Of a stretch of DNA of 64,000 nt, positions 44,924-54,048 are shown in pieces; the first letter of the stretch is position 1, and every line of letters starts with the position of its first letter. Source of the stretch: Comamonas granuli NBRC 101663 (GTDB taxonomy: Bacteria > Pseudomonadota > Gammaproteobacteria > Burkholderiales > Burkholderiaceae_C); contig NZ_BBJX01000006.1 of assembly GCF_000739995.1 (NCBI RefSeq), positions 185,090 to 249,089 of the forward strand, given 5' to 3'. Below the pieces are notes generated by a model, which made no database searches, had not been told where the DNA came from, and was given only the letters and a program-made list of their open reading frames with translations. The position numbers and the translations under genes are program-made.

Positions 44924-47116
44924 TCACCATGGCTGGGGTGCCGGTTCGCCGATTCCGAGCAGCGTGGTGAATTCGTCGGCGGGTACCGGCGCACTGAACA
45001 GATACCCTTGGCCTTCGTCGCAGCCGAATTCCAGCAGGCGCTGGAGCTGCGGCGCTTCCTCGATACCCTCGGCGATGGTCTCCAGGCCGAAGCTGCGCGA
45101 TATGTCCAGGATGGCGCGGATCAGTGTGGCGTCCTGCTCGGACTCCAGCAGGCTCTGCACGAAGGAGCGGTCGATCTTGATGCGGCTCAGCGGATAGCGC
45201 TTGAGCAGGCTGAGCGAGGCGTAGCCGGTGCCGAAGTCGTCGAAGGCGATGCCCACACCGTGGGCTCGGGTGCGCTGCAGCGCCGCGAGCACGAGGTCGT
45301 CGCTGTCCAGCACGATGTTCTCGGTGATTTCGAGCTCCAGGGCTTGCGCCGGCAGCCCATGCCTGTGCAACGCGGAGACGACTTCCTGCGCGAGGTCATT
45401 GACGCGGAACTGCGCACCGAACAGGTTGACGCCGATCCGGAAATCCCGGGCGCCACGCCGGCGCCACAGGGCGGCCTGTGCGCAGGCTTCGTCGAGCACC
45501 CAGTAGCCGACCACCGCCGCCAGCGGCCCGCCCTCCAGTGCGGGCAGGAACGCTGCCGGCGACAGCAGGCCGCGTTGGGGATGGCGCCAGCGGATGAGTG
45601 CCTCTGCTCCGGTGACCACGCCATCCGCCAGGCGGATCTGGGGTTGGTAGAACAGCACGAACTCCCCCTCGTCCACAGCCCGGTGCAGCTCGAGGCTGTA
45701 GAGGCGGCGCTCCACGGCCTGCATGAGCAGCGCCGGGACGAAAACAAAGGTCTGTCCGCGTCCATGGCTCTTGGCTTTGAAGAGTGCCAGGTCCGCATGC
45801 CCGATCAGCTCCAGGGCCTCCTGCGCGTGAAGGGGCGCCAGGGCGACGCCACAACTGGCGGCCACGTGTACCTTGTGTCCGTGCACCGTGATCGGTGCGG
45901 CGACCTGCGCCGCGAGTGCGCCGGCGTGTTCTGAGGCCCTGTCTGTGCTCGAGACGCCGGGCAGAAGGATGGCAAATTCGTCGCCACCGATCCGGGCCAC
46001 CATGGCGTCCGGGGGCGCGCATGCGCGCAAGCGGCGGGCCACCTCGTGCAGGATGGCGTCGCCTGCTTCGTGGCCCAGCGTGTCGTTCACGTCCTTGAAG
46101 CCGTCGAGGTCCAGCATCAGCACCGCGGCGGCGGCGGGCTGGGACAGCGTTTTCTCCATGCAGCGGTAGAGGCTCACGCGGTTGGCCAGCCCGGTCAGCA
46201 TGTCGGTGCTCGCAAGCCGGTGCAGCTCGTCCGCCGCGCGGCGGCGTGCCGTCATGTCCTGCAGGTGCGCGTTGAAGGTCACGCGCCCTTTGTCGCGCCA
46301 GCAAAACAGCGACAGCCCAAGCTGGAACTCGTTGCCGTCGCTGTGCAGCCCCGTGATTCCCGAGGGCATGGCCATCCCGTCCATGGAGCCCCTGGCCGCT
46401 GCTTGCGCGATCAGGGCGCGGACCATCGGCCGGTCGTGCAGGGCAACGAGCGTCTCCACCGCGCGTCCGCTGCCTTCGGCGATGTCATAGCCGTAGAGAG
46501 CCGCTGCCGCGGCGTTCCAGGCGACGATGAGCCCCTGCTCGTCAAACCACACGACGGCCGTGGGCGAGTTCTTGGCAAACTCCTCGAAGGAGCGTTTGGC
46601 GTGTTCGGTCGATATCTCTACCCTGCGCAATTCAAGGCGGTCGGCGGCCATCCGGGCCAGCTCGCGCAAGCGGCAGCAGTCGCCGTCCGAGAAGTCGTGG
46701 TGCGGCCGGTCGTCGATGATGCACAGCGCACCCAGAGCATGCCCTTCGGGCGACAGCAGGGGCACGCCTGCATAGAAGCGCAGCCCGGAGGACCCCAGGA
46801 CCAGGGGGTTGTCGTGGAAGCGCTCATCCTGCAGGGCGTCGGACACCACCATCACCCCCTCCTGGGCAATCGTGTGCGCGCAAAACGACGCATCACGGCT
46901 CATGTCCACATTGGAGGATTCCAGCCCGGCGCTCGCCGCGAAGAAAACGGCATCGTTGCCGATCATGTTGACCAGTGCGATACGCATACCGAACATGCGC
47001 GCTGCAATCTGTACCACGGGATCGAGGCTGGGCAGGGGCCTGTCGCTGCTCAGGCCGTATTCGGACAGGGCCTGCAGTCTTTCCTGCTCTGAGTCGAGGA
47101 TGGGCGGACACTTCAT
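44924..47116 (-). CDS. Dual GGDEF-EAL protein with GAF and PAS sensors
   Basis: A 730-residue cytoplasmic protein. GAF domain at about 20-165 (DPVVQIAARMFGMRIALVNM; DASFCAHTI; VPLLSPEGHALGALCIID), PAS at about 180-300, GGDEF with active site at 377-381, and EAL at 505-507 (EALIRW). The GGDEF motif is intact but the inhibitory site is APPD instead of RxxD, so feedback inhibition is unlikely. EAL catalytic residues are present (N in GVNLFGAQF, LELEITENIVL, DDFGTGYASLSLL, K in IKIDRSFV, AEGIEE). The protein could make or degrade c-di-GMP. GGAGGG precedes the ATG at 47116. Confidence 0.9.
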   Translation of the reverse strand: MKCPPILDSEQERLQALSEYGLSSDRPLPSLDPVVQIAARMFGMRIALVNMIGNDAVFFAASAGLESSNVDMSRDASFCAHTIAQEGVMVVSDALQDERFHDNPLVLGSSGLRFYAGVPLLSPEGHALGALCIIDDRPHHDFSDGDCCRLRELARMAADRLELRRVEISTEHAKRSFEEFAKNSPTAVVWFDEQGLIVAWNAAAAALYGYDIAEGSGRAVETLVALHDRPMVRALIAQAAARGSMDGMAMPSGITGLHSDGNEFQLGLSLFCWRDKGRVTFNAHLQDMTARRRAADELHRLASTDMLTGLANRVSLYRCMEKTLSQPAAAAVLMLDLDGFKDVNDTLGHEAGDAILHEVARRLRACAPPDAMVARIGGDEFAILLPGVSSTDRASEHAGALAAQVAAPITVHGHKVHVAASCGVALAPLHAQEALELIGHADLALFKAKSHGRGQTFVFVPALLMQAVERRLYSLELHRAVDEGEFVLFYQPQIRLADGVVTGAEALIRWRHPQRGLLSPAAFLPALEGGPLAAVVGYWVLDEACAQAALWRRRGARDFRIGVNLFGAQFRVNDLAQEVVSALHRHGLPAQALELEITENIVLDSDDLVLAALQRTRAHGVGIAFDDFGTGYASLSLLKRYPLSRIKIDRSFVQSLLESEQDATLIRAILDISRSFGLETIAEGIEEAPQLQRLLEFGCDEGQGYLFSAPVPADEFTTLLGIGEPAPQPW

Positions 47117-47491
47117 CGATAGACCCTCCGAGGTGCTTCGGTCGCTGCTCCCGGAGGCCTGGCCCAATGCCCAGCCGGCGTCTGCCTGGGCGCATCCGGG
47201 GAGCGTGTGCCGCCGCATCTATGGTGTGATGGGCATGCCTGCGGCAGGCTGCTGCCCACAAAGCATATCGACCCGCAGGCCTTCGGGCAATGGATCGCGG
47301 GAGACATTGTCAGTGTCCCGCCGGTTGCCCGGCGCAATACCCTGTCGCGAGTGTGGTTCAGAGGACCAGGGAGGTCGCCGCTGCCGCTGCCGTCGGTTCC
47401 AGGGTGTCCAGCAGCAGGCTGCCCGCGCCCGTGCGGCGCGTACACCCGGTAACACCGGATCCGCTTGGCATCCGCGGATGCGGGCGGGGAT
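47117..47491. other. Intergenic gap, no gene seen
   Basis: 375 bases between the GGDEF-EAL gene and the LytTR regulator. No supported reading frame. A CCGGT-aac-ACCGG inverted repeat lies near 47450. The promoter of the GGDEF-EAL gene must lie at the left end. Confidence 0.5.
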
Positions 47492-48316
47492 CTACATGGC
47501 CTTGAACAGGTGGGTGTAGAGGCGGCTCACGGCCAGCGTCTCGGGCCGCTGGCGCAAGCCCAGGTGCAGCCGCCCGGCCTCGTCGCGCGTGACGCTGGCG
47601 ATGGCGCTGGCGCGCACCAGCGTGCCCCGGTGCACCTGCCAGAACTCGCGCGCGTCGAGCTGCGCCGCCAGTTCCTTGAGCGGGGTGCGGATCAGGTATT
47701 CGCGCCCGGCGGTGAGCACGCGCACGTATTTGTCGGCCGCCTCGAAGTACAGCACCTCGGCCACCGGCACGAAGTGGATCTGGCTGCCGCTGCTGGCCTG
47801 GATGACGGCCAGCGGCGCCGTCTGCACTGCCGCCGCCGGGGCGGGCGCGGCCACGCCGGGGGCGGCCAGCAGGTGGCGCAGTTGCGCCAGGGTTGCTTCC
47901 AAAACCGTAGCTGCTGGCGCTTGATGAGCAAGCGTTTGCTGCAGTTTTTGCACGGTTTTTTGCAGGCGCGCGGCCTGCACGGGCTTGAGCAGGTAGTCCA
48001 CGGCCTGGGCTTCGAAGGCCTGCACGGCGTACTGGTCGTAGGCGGTCACGAACACCAGCGCGGGAAAGGGCTGGCCGGCGGGCCAGGCGTCGGCCAGTTC
48101 GGCGGCGGCCTCCAGCCCGCTCTGGCCGGGCATGCGGATGTCGAAGAACAGCACCTCGGGCCGCAGCGCCAGCGCCTCGCGCACGGCGGCCAGGCCGTCG
48201 CCCACGGTGGCCGCCACCTGCAGCGCGGGCCAGGCCTGCGCCAGCGCGTGGCGCAGCGCGGCGGCGAGCAGGGGTTCGTCCTCGGCGATGAGGGCGCGCG
48301 GTGCGGCGGCGGTCAT
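47492..48316 (-). CDS. LytTR-family response regulator
   Basis: A 274-residue regulator. The receiver domain spans about 6-125, with the phosphorylated aspartate D59 in LFFDIRMPG, acidic E12-D13, and the lysine in YLLKPV. A Pro-Ala-rich linker follows, then the LytTR DNA-binding domain (about 170-274; FVPVAEVLYFEAADKYVRVL; FWQVHRGTLVRA). It overlaps its sensor kinase by ATGA. AlgR of Pseudomonas has the same design. Targets are unknown. The linker segment QTLAHQAPAATVLEATLAQ is encoded by a dispersed-repeat copy. Confidence 0.92.
   Translation of the reverse strand: MTAAAPRALIAEDEPLLAAALRHALAQAWPALQVAATVGDGLAAVREALALRPEVLFFDIRMPGQSGLEAAAELADAWPAGQPFPALVFVTAYDQYAVQAFEAQAVDYLLKPVQAARLQKTVQKLQQTLAHQAPAATVLEATLAQLRHLLAAPGVAAPAPAAAVQTAPLAVIQASSGSQIHFVPVAEVLYFEAADKYVRVLTAGREYLIRTPLKELAAQLDAREFWQVHRGTLVRASAIASVTRDEAGRLHLGLRQRPETLAVSRLYTHLFKAM
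47895..47950. repeat. Dispersed repeat, copy 6 (in LytTR regulator linker)
   Basis: CTTCCAAAACCGTAGCTGCT, GGCGCTTGATGAGCAAGCG and TTTGCTGCAGTTTTT match the consensus order. It is read in frame as the linker between receiver and LytTR domains. Confidence 0.7.
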
Positions 48317-49359
48317 GGCGTTTTCAAGGGAAAAGTGATGGTAACGCTCGTCCCACCTGCGCTACCAGCTATCAAATCAAGAGTGAAATCGCTGCCGTGC
48401 AGTGTGGCCAGGCGCTCGCGCACCTGGGCCAGGCCGAAATGGCTGCCCGGTGCGTCGCCAGCGGGGGGCCGCGCGGGCAGGCCCACGCCCGTGTCCTGCA
48501 CCTCCAGCACCAGCCGCGGGCCCGTGGCGCCGGGCCGGGTGCCCGCGCGCACGGTGATGCGGCCGCCCGCCACCTGGGGCTCGAGCCCGTGGCGGATGGC
48601 GTTTTCCACCAGCGGCTGCAGCAGCAGCGGCGGCACGGCCACGGCGCGCAGGGCTTCGGGCAAGTCGAGCTGGTAGGCCAGGCGCGGACCCATGCGCACG
48701 GCCATGAGTTCGAGGTAGTCGCGCAGGCGCTCGAACTCGTCGGCCAGCGGGTGCTGCGTGGCGCGCGAGCCGCCCAGCGTGGCGCGCAGGTAGGCGATCA
48801 GGTGGTCCAGCATGGCCTGGGCGCGCGCCGGCTCGGCGGCCACCAGCACGCGCAGGTTGGCCAGGGTGTTGAACAGCATGTGCGGTTCGAGCTGCGCCTC
48901 CAGGAGCTTCAGGCGCGCCTCGGCCGCGTCGCGCTGCGCCTGGGCCATCTGCAATTGCAGCTGGCGCGCCTGGGCGCGGCTGTAGAAGAAGAACGAGATG
49001 GCGGCGCCCGCCACCACGGTGATGACCAGCGAGGTGGGCACGGCTTCGCGCTGCCACAGGGGCGCGGAGTGGCCGCTGTACGCATCGCCCAGTGCCGTGC
49101 CCACCACGTATCCGGTGCCCACGCCGGCGGCAATCAGCAGCGCGCCGCGCCAGCCCGCGGGCCAGCCGCCCTCGCTCGCCAGCGGGAGGCGGCCCAGGTC
49201 TATCACCAGCCAGGCCACCAGGCCGATGCTGAGAGAGTAGGCCAGTTGCACGTCCCAGGCGCCCTGGCCGGTCACGGTCAGCGCCAGGGCGATGGCACAG
49301 CTGAACGCCGCCGAGACCAGGCCGTGGCGCAGGAGGGAGCGGAAGTCAAGGCGCTGCAT
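48313..49359 (-). CDS. LytS/AlgZ-type sensor histidine kinase
   Basis: A 348-residue membrane kinase. Four spans lie between residues 12 and 126. The His-kinase region has LEAQLEPHMLFNTLANLR with the phosphorylated histidine, the N-box LVENAIRHGLEP, and GVGLP and GSHFGLAQVRERL of the ATPase domain. It is the partner of the overlapping LytTR regulator. The signal is unknown. Part of the C-terminus (48362-48390) has a trace of the dispersed repeat (AGCTATCAAA word). Confidence 0.92.
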   Translation of the reverse strand: MQRLDFRSLLRHGLVSAAFSCAIALALTVTGQGAWDVQLAYSLSIGLVAWLVIDLGRLPLASEGGWPAGWRGALLIAAGVGTGYVVGTALGDAYSGHSAPLWQREAVPTSLVITVVAGAAISFFFYSRAQARQLQLQMAQAQRDAAEARLKLLEAQLEPHMLFNTLANLRVLVAAEPARAQAMLDHLIAYLRATLGGSRATQHPLADEFERLRDYLELMAVRMGPRLAYQLDLPEALRAVAVPPLLLQPLVENAIRHGLEPQVAGGRITVRAGTRPGATGPRLVLEVQDTGVGLPARPPAGDAPGSHFGLAQVRERLATLHGSDFTLDLIAGSAGGTSVTITFPLKTP

Positions 49360-49394
49360 GGGCGGTGATTGTGCGGCCTGCGGCGTTCCTGTGC

Positions 49395-49673
49395 CTAGCG
49401 GCGCAGGCGCTCGCGCTCGCGCTCGAGCAGGTGCTGGTAGAGCGAGCCGCCGGGCATGGCCAGCCAGACGGCGGCGCCGTGGATCAGCAGGCCCAGGCCC
49501 CAGCCCAGCGCCGGGAAGATGGCCCAGGCCTGCGTGCTGCGCGCCGAGACAAAAGCCAGAAACAGGTTGACCAGTACATAGACGCTGGCATGCAGGTACC
49601 AGCCCAGCTTGGCGGCGGCGCGTTTGCGCGCCAGGCGTTCGATGCTGTCATCGGTGGGGGTGTCGTGGGACAT
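49395..49673 (-). CDS. 2TM-domain protein
   Basis: A 92-residue protein with a charged N-terminus, then two membrane spans (YLHASVYVLVNLFLAFVSA at about 26-45; IFPALGWGLGLLIHGAAVWL at about 51-71) and a basic tail ending RERERLRR. This is the 2TM domain layout often found alone beside, or fused to, LytS-type kinases. It sits 35 bases upstream of the sensor kinase in the same direction and may belong to its operon. Confidence 0.82.
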   Translation of the reverse strand: MSHDTPTDDSIERLARKRAAAKLGWYLHASVYVLVNLFLAFVSARSTQAWAIFPALGWGLGLLIHGAAVWLAMPGGSLYQHLLERERERLRR

Positions 49674-49699
49674 GGTGTGCTCCTTCAGGGGACAGGGTG

Positions 49700-50251
49700 T
49701 CAGGCCAGGGCCAGGGGCTGGCCCTGCACCAGGCGCCACAGGCGGGCCATGCGCGCCAGCAGCAGGCCGTTGAACACGCCGTAGAGCGTGGCGATCTGCA
49801 GGGCAAAGGCGGTGTCGCGCGCCAGGGCGGGCTGCAGCGCCAGCTCCACGCCCACGACGTACTTGGTGAAGAAGATGGCCAGAATGAGCAGCAGCGGCAC
49901 GGGGCTGCCCGGCAGGTGAAAGCGCAGCCGCGCGGCGTCATAGCGCACGCCGGCGGGTGGGTCGCGGCGCAGCGCCAGGCTGGCCAGCGCCACCAGCGCG
50001 CTCGCCAGCAGCCAGGCGGCCAGGGCGCCCGCCCCGGGGTCCGCGCCAAAGGCCGACAGCAGGCCCCAGGCCGAGAAGGCGGTCAGCGCCGCGGGCATGA
50101 GGAACATGCGGCGCAGGCCGCGCTGCTGCGGCAGCCATTGCGTGGCGCCCAGCCACAGCAGGGCGGCGAACAAGCCCCCCACCCAGGCGGGCGTGTGGCG
50201 GACGATGGACAGCAGCATCTGCGGCTGCTGGGTGGCAATCTGGATCAGCAT
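49700..50251 (-). CDS. Multi-span membrane protein, unknown function
   Basis: A 183-residue protein with about five membrane spans (first at about 22-40, [15 protein letters not shown]) and the segment [14 protein letters not shown] near the start, which resembles an uncharacterised Burkholderiales membrane family I cannot name with certainty. No signal peptide or catalytic motif. It precedes the 2TM gene by 26 bases in the same direction. Confidence 0.75.
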   Translation of the reverse strand: MLIQIATQQPQMLLSIVRHTPAWVGGLFAALLWLGATQWLPQQRGLRRMFLMPAALTAFSAWGLLSAFGADPGAGALAAWLLASALVALASLALRRDPPAGVRYDAARLRFHLPGSPVPLLLILAIFFTKYVVGVELALQPALARDTAFALQIATLYGVFNGLLLARMARLWRLVQGQPLALA

Positions 50252-50438
50252 GGGGGGCCTCCTGGGCACAGTGAACGGATGCCGCGCACTGTGCGCCCGG
50301 CCGCGCGGCAGCGCTACCGCCATGCGACGAAGCGCCGCCTGGCGGCGCGAAGGGCGCCGCGCACGGCGCGAACGGCGGCGGCTGGCAGCGCACGGCGCGC
50401 GGATAATGCGCGCTTTTGCGCGAACTACAAGGACGCTC

Positions 50439-51263
50439 GTGGACACTCTGCTGTGGGTCAAAGCCGCCGTCATGGGCGTGGTCGAGGGCCTGACCGAATT
50501 CCTGCCCATCTCCTCTACCGGCCACCTGATCCTCGCCGGCGCGCTGCTGGGGTTTGACGATGCCAAGGCCAAGGTGTTCGACATCGCCATCCAGACCGGG
50601 GCGATCTTCGCCGTGATCCTCGTGTACTGGCAGCGCATCCGCGCCACGCTGGTGGCGCTGCCCAGCCAGCGCCAGGCGCAGCGCTTTGCGCTCAACGTGC
50701 TCATCGGCTTTCTGCCGGCCGTGGTGCTGGGGCTGCTGGCGGGCAAGGCCATCAAGGCGCATTTGTTCACGCCCACGGTCGTGGCCAGCACCTTCATCCT
50801 GGGCGGCTTCGTCATCCTGTGGGCCGAGCGCCGCCCCGCCAGCCGCACGCGCGTGCACAGCGTGGACGACATGACGCCGCTGGACGCGCTCAAGGTCGGC
50901 CTGGTGCAGTGCCTGGCCATGGTGCCGGGCACCAGCCGCAGCGGCGCCACCATCATCGGCGGCATGCTGTTGGGGCTGTCGCGCCAGGCGGCGACGGATT
51001 TTTCCTTCTTCCTCGCCATCCCCACGCTGATCGGCGCCGGGGTGTACAGCCTGTACAAGGAGCGCGCGCTGCTCTCGCTGGCCGACCTGCCGCTGTTTGC
51101 CGTGGGGCTGGTGGCCTCCTTCATCAGCGCCTGGCTGTGCGTGCGCTGGCTGCTGCGCTACATCGCCACGCACAGCTTCGTGCCGTTTGCCTGGTACCGC
51201 ATTGCCTTCGGCATCGTGGTGCTGGTGACCGCGTGGACCGGCTGGGTGACGTGGCAGGACTGA
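50439..51263 (+). CDS. uppP: Undecaprenyl-diphosphatase (bacitracin resistance)
   Basis: A 274-residue inner-membrane enzyme that removes a phosphate from undecaprenyl diphosphate to recycle the cell-wall lipid carrier. Motifs are [20 protein letters not shown] with the (E/Q)xxxE region near the start and [11 protein letters not shown] in the second half, both of the BacA/UppP family. It has about eight spans. The start is the GTG at 50439, with AAGGA shortly before it. It is monocistronic as far as I can see. Confidence 0.93.
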   Translation: MDTLLWVKAAVMGVVEGLTEFLPISSTGHLILAGALLGFDDAKAKVFDIAIQTGAIFAVILVYWQRIRATLVALPSQRQAQRFALNVLIGFLPAVVLGLLAGKAIKAHLFTPTVVASTFILGGFVILWAERRPASRTRVHSVDDMTPLDALKVGLVQCLAMVPGTSRSGATIIGGMLLGLSRQAATDFSFFLAIPTLIGAGVYSLYKERALLSLADLPLFAVGLVASFISAWLCVRWLLRYIATHSFVPFAWYRIAFGIVVLVTAWTGWVTWQD

Positions 51264-51288
51264 GAGCCGTGCGCCAAACCGGCTCATA

Positions 51289-52137
51289 ATGGCCCGCATG
51301 CAGCGCCACTTTTTCCTCGCATCCCTGGCTCTGGGCCTGTCGCTGGCCGCACCGGCCCTGGCGCAGGAGCTGCGCATGCCGCCGCCGCAGCAGGCGCACG
51401 GCGGCTACACCTGGGCCCTGGGTCTGTCGCTCAACAATGGCCCGGTCTACCCGGGCAGCGCCAGCCGCAGCACCGGCGTGCGCCCCGTGATCGGGCTGGA
51501 GATCGGGCGCTTCACGCTCAGTTCGGGCGGCGGCGGCTCGCTGCTCGACTTCGACCTGGACGCGCGCGACTCCGGCCTGACGGCCCGGCTGCTGCAGTGG
51601 GAGCATTTCCGCCTGAGTGCCGGGCTGCGCCTGGACGGCGGCCGCAAGGCCGGCGACGACCCCATGCTGCGGGGCCTGCCCGACATCCAGCGCACGCTGC
51701 GCGGGCGCCTGGGCGCGGTGTACGAGTTTCCGGGCCCGCTTTCGCTGCGCGCCAACCTCAGCCAGGACCTGCTGGGCCACCAGGGCGGCGCCACGCTGCA
51801 GACGACGCTGCGCTACGAGCACCAGCTCAGCCCGAGCACCGAGATCGGCTTGGCGGCGGGCTTTTCCATGGCTGATGCCACCTACCTGCGCAGCTACCTG
51901 GGCGTGCCCGCCAGCGCCGCGGGCAGCAGCACCCCGCTGCCCGCCTACCAGCCCGGCGGCGGCATGCTCAGCACCGAGGTGGCCTTGGAGATCAAGACGG
52001 CCATTGCCGAGCGCTGGGTGCTCACCGGCGGCGTGGGCTACCAGCAACTGCGCGGCGACGCGCGGCGCAGTCCCCTGGCCGTCAAGCCGGACAACTACAC
52101 CGTCAGCATCGGGCTGGCGTACCGCTGCTGCCGCTGA
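51289..52137 (+). CDS. MipA/OmpV-family outer-membrane protein
   Basis: A 282-residue protein. The signal peptide (MQRHFFLASLALGLSLAAPA-LAQ) is cleaved after about residue 26. A beta-barrel-type sequence then opens GGYTWALGLSLNNGPVYPGS and ends in an aromatic-poor SIGLAYRCCR rather than a typical terminal F. MipA/OmpV proteins are porin-like or scaffold proteins. A second start at 51298 (MQRHFF) would make a more standard signal. Its last 35 bases overlap, tail to tail, the end of a diguanylate cyclase. Confidence 0.85.
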   Translation: MARMQRHFFLASLALGLSLAAPALAQELRMPPPQQAHGGYTWALGLSLNNGPVYPGSASRSTGVRPVIGLEIGRFTLSSGGGGSLLDFDLDARDSGLTARLLQWEHFRLSAGLRLDGGRKAGDDPMLRGLPDIQRTLRGRLGAVYEFPGPLSLRANLSQDLLGHQGGATLQTTLRYEHQLSPSTEIGLAAGFSMADATYLRSYLGVPASAAGSSTPLPAYQPGGGMLSTEVALEIKTAIAERWVLTGGVGYQQLRGDARRSPLAVKPDNYTVSIGLAYRCCR

Positions 52138-53908
52138 CCGGGCGGTGGCGCAGCACGCGGAACTTGCCCGCCTGCTTGCCGGCGTACATGGCAGCGTCGG
52201 CCTGCTTGAGCAGGCCGATGGCGTCGCTGCCGTCCGTGGGGGCCAGGGCGTAGCCTATGGTCAGGCCCACCGGGAATTCCTGCCCCCGCAGGGCGAAGGG
52301 CGCGCGGAAGGACTCCAGCAGCTTCTGACCCATCTCGTGCGCCTGGGCCGGGCTGTCCAGCGGGCTGACCACGACCACGAACTCGTCGCCGCCCAGCCGC
52401 GCCACCAGGTCGCTGCTGCGCACATGGCCCTGCAGGCGCCGTGCCACGGCCACCAGCAACTCGTCGCCCACGTCGTGGCCGTACTGGTCGTTCACGGGCT
52501 TGAAGCCGTCGAGGTCCATCACGTACACGGCCAGCAGGTGCCCGGGGCCGCAGCGGGCCAGGGCCGCCGTGAGCGCCAGGCTCAGGCCGCGGCGGTTGGG
52601 CAGGCCCGTCAGCGGGTCGGTGTGCGCCAGCGAGCGCATGGCGTCGCGCTCGCTGCGCGCGCTCTCGGCGGCGGTGCGCAGCGCCTGCGAGCGCAGCCCC
52701 AGCACGCGCATGAACAGCAGCATGTCCAGCGTGGCGCCGAACTGGAACGAGTGCAGCGTCCAGAAGTTCACCGGCACCCAGCCCCGGATCACGCCGATCA
52801 CTGTCGCCGTGGCCGCGAAATACACCAGCCAGGCCAGCAGCAGTGTGCCGCCCACGGCGTCGCCCTGGCGCAGGCGCCGCACGGCCCCGGGGATGCCCAT
52901 GAGCGCGGGCACCAGGCCCAGGATGCTGACGATGCCCGTGAGCACCCGGGTGTCGTAGAGGTCGAGCGCAAAGGTGGCGGCCAGCAGCGCCGTGCCGCCT
53001 GCGCCCCAGCGCATCGCGCGCATCAGGCGGTTGTGCGGGTCGCCTGCCGCAAGTGCCTGGCCGATGAACAGAAAGGAGCCGCAGGTGGCCATGAGGGCCG
53101 AGAGGCCGCTGGCGTGGCGCTCCAGCCAGAGGTTGCCGGCCCACAGGTACTGCGCGCCCACGCCGAAGAACTGCAGCGAAAACAGCAGGCTGCCCGAGAT
53201 CAGCAGCGCGTACTGCAGGAACAGCGGATCGCGCAGGCTCACCCACTGGGCCAGGCTGTAGACCAGCAGGCACAGGGCCAGGCCGGTGAGCACACCCTGC
53301 AGCATTTGCTCGTTCAGCGCGCGCTCGATCATCCGGGGCGGGGTGTTGAGCGTGATGGGCAGGATCATGGCGCCCTGCGCCTGCACACGCAGCAGCAGCT
53401 CATGGCGCACGCCCGGCTCCAGGTGCAGCACCATGGCATGCGAGCGGCTGTGCAGCAGCCGCTGCTCGTACGGCACGGTATTGCCCAGCGCGCCCTGCTG
53501 CACGATGCGCCCGCCCGCGGCCAGGTAGACGTCGATGCGGTTGAGCGGGGCGTAGTCGATGTTGAGCACCCAGCGCGGGCTGGCGCCGGGCGCCAGCTCC
53601 AGGGCGGCGCGCAGCCAGACCGCCTCGGGGCGCACGCCCAGGGTGCCCTGGGTGGGCGGCATGGGCGCGAAGGCCGGTCCGCCGGCGAGCAAGTCTGCGG
53701 CCGTGTACGTGTGCTGCGGGTCGGGCAGCATGGTCAGCGCGGGCCAGACCTGCTGCGTGGGCTGGCCGTCGTCGAGCAGCAGTGCCGGCGCCTCAGCCCG
53801 GGCGTGCGGCACCCGCAGGCACAGCGCCAGCAGCAGGCACAGCAGCACCCGCCAGGCCGTGGCTGCGCCGTGGACAAGGGGCCGCGGCTGGACGGACGGA
53901 GGGCGCAT
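52103..53908 (-). CDS. 7TM-sensor diguanylate cyclase
   Basis: A 601-residue protein. The signal peptide ends near residue 38. A periplasmic 7TMR-DISM extracellular domain (about 40-190; TLGVRPEAVWLRAALEL) is followed by seven membrane spans (about 205-405) and a GGDEF domain with the active site at 506-510 and the inhibitory site RSSD five residues earlier. It makes c-di-GMP and should be product-inhibited. It ends overlapping the MipA gene. Confidence 0.9.
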   Translation of the reverse strand: MRPPSVQPRPLVHGAATAWRVLLCLLLALCLRVPHARAEAPALLLDDGQPTQQVWPALTMLPDPQHTYTAADLLAGGPAFAPMPPTQGTLGVRPEAVWLRAALELAPGASPRWVLNIDYAPLNRIDVYLAAGGRIVQQGALGNTVPYEQRLLHSRSHAMVLHLEPGVRHELLLRVQAQGAMILPITLNTPPRMIERALNEQMLQGVLTGLALCLLVYSLAQWVSLRDPLFLQYALLISGSLLFSLQFFGVGAQYLWAGNLWLERHASGLSALMATCGSFLFIGQALAAGDPHNRLMRAMRWGAGGTALLAATFALDLYDTRVLTGIVSILGLVPALMGIPGAVRRLRQGDAVGGTLLLAWLVYFAATATVIGVIRGWVPVNFWTLHSFQFGATLDMLLFMRVLGLRSQALRTAAESARSERDAMRSLAHTDPLTGLPNRRGLSLALTAALARCGPGHLLAVYVMDLDGFKPVNDQYGHDVGDELLVAVARRLQGHVRSSDLVARLGGDEFVVVVSPLDSPAQAHEMGQKLLESFRAPFALRGQEFPVGLTIGYALAPTDGSDAIGLLKQADAAMYAGKQAGKFRVLRHRPVSGSSGTPARC

Positions 53909-54048
53909 GGGTGGTGGCGGTGGTGGTGGAGCAGGCGGGTCCGGGGCTGCCGTGAGAAAGTGTAAGAGAAATGGCCGGAATCGGCTGGGCGCCGCCACGC
54001 GCCCCTGGCGCCGCGCTCGGGCGGGCGCGCCGCCAGGCGGCCGGGGGG

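Noticed and set aside
47117..47491. Short frames in the gap before the LytTR gene
   Set aside because: No ribosome binding site, no recognisable protein, and composition typical of shadow frames.
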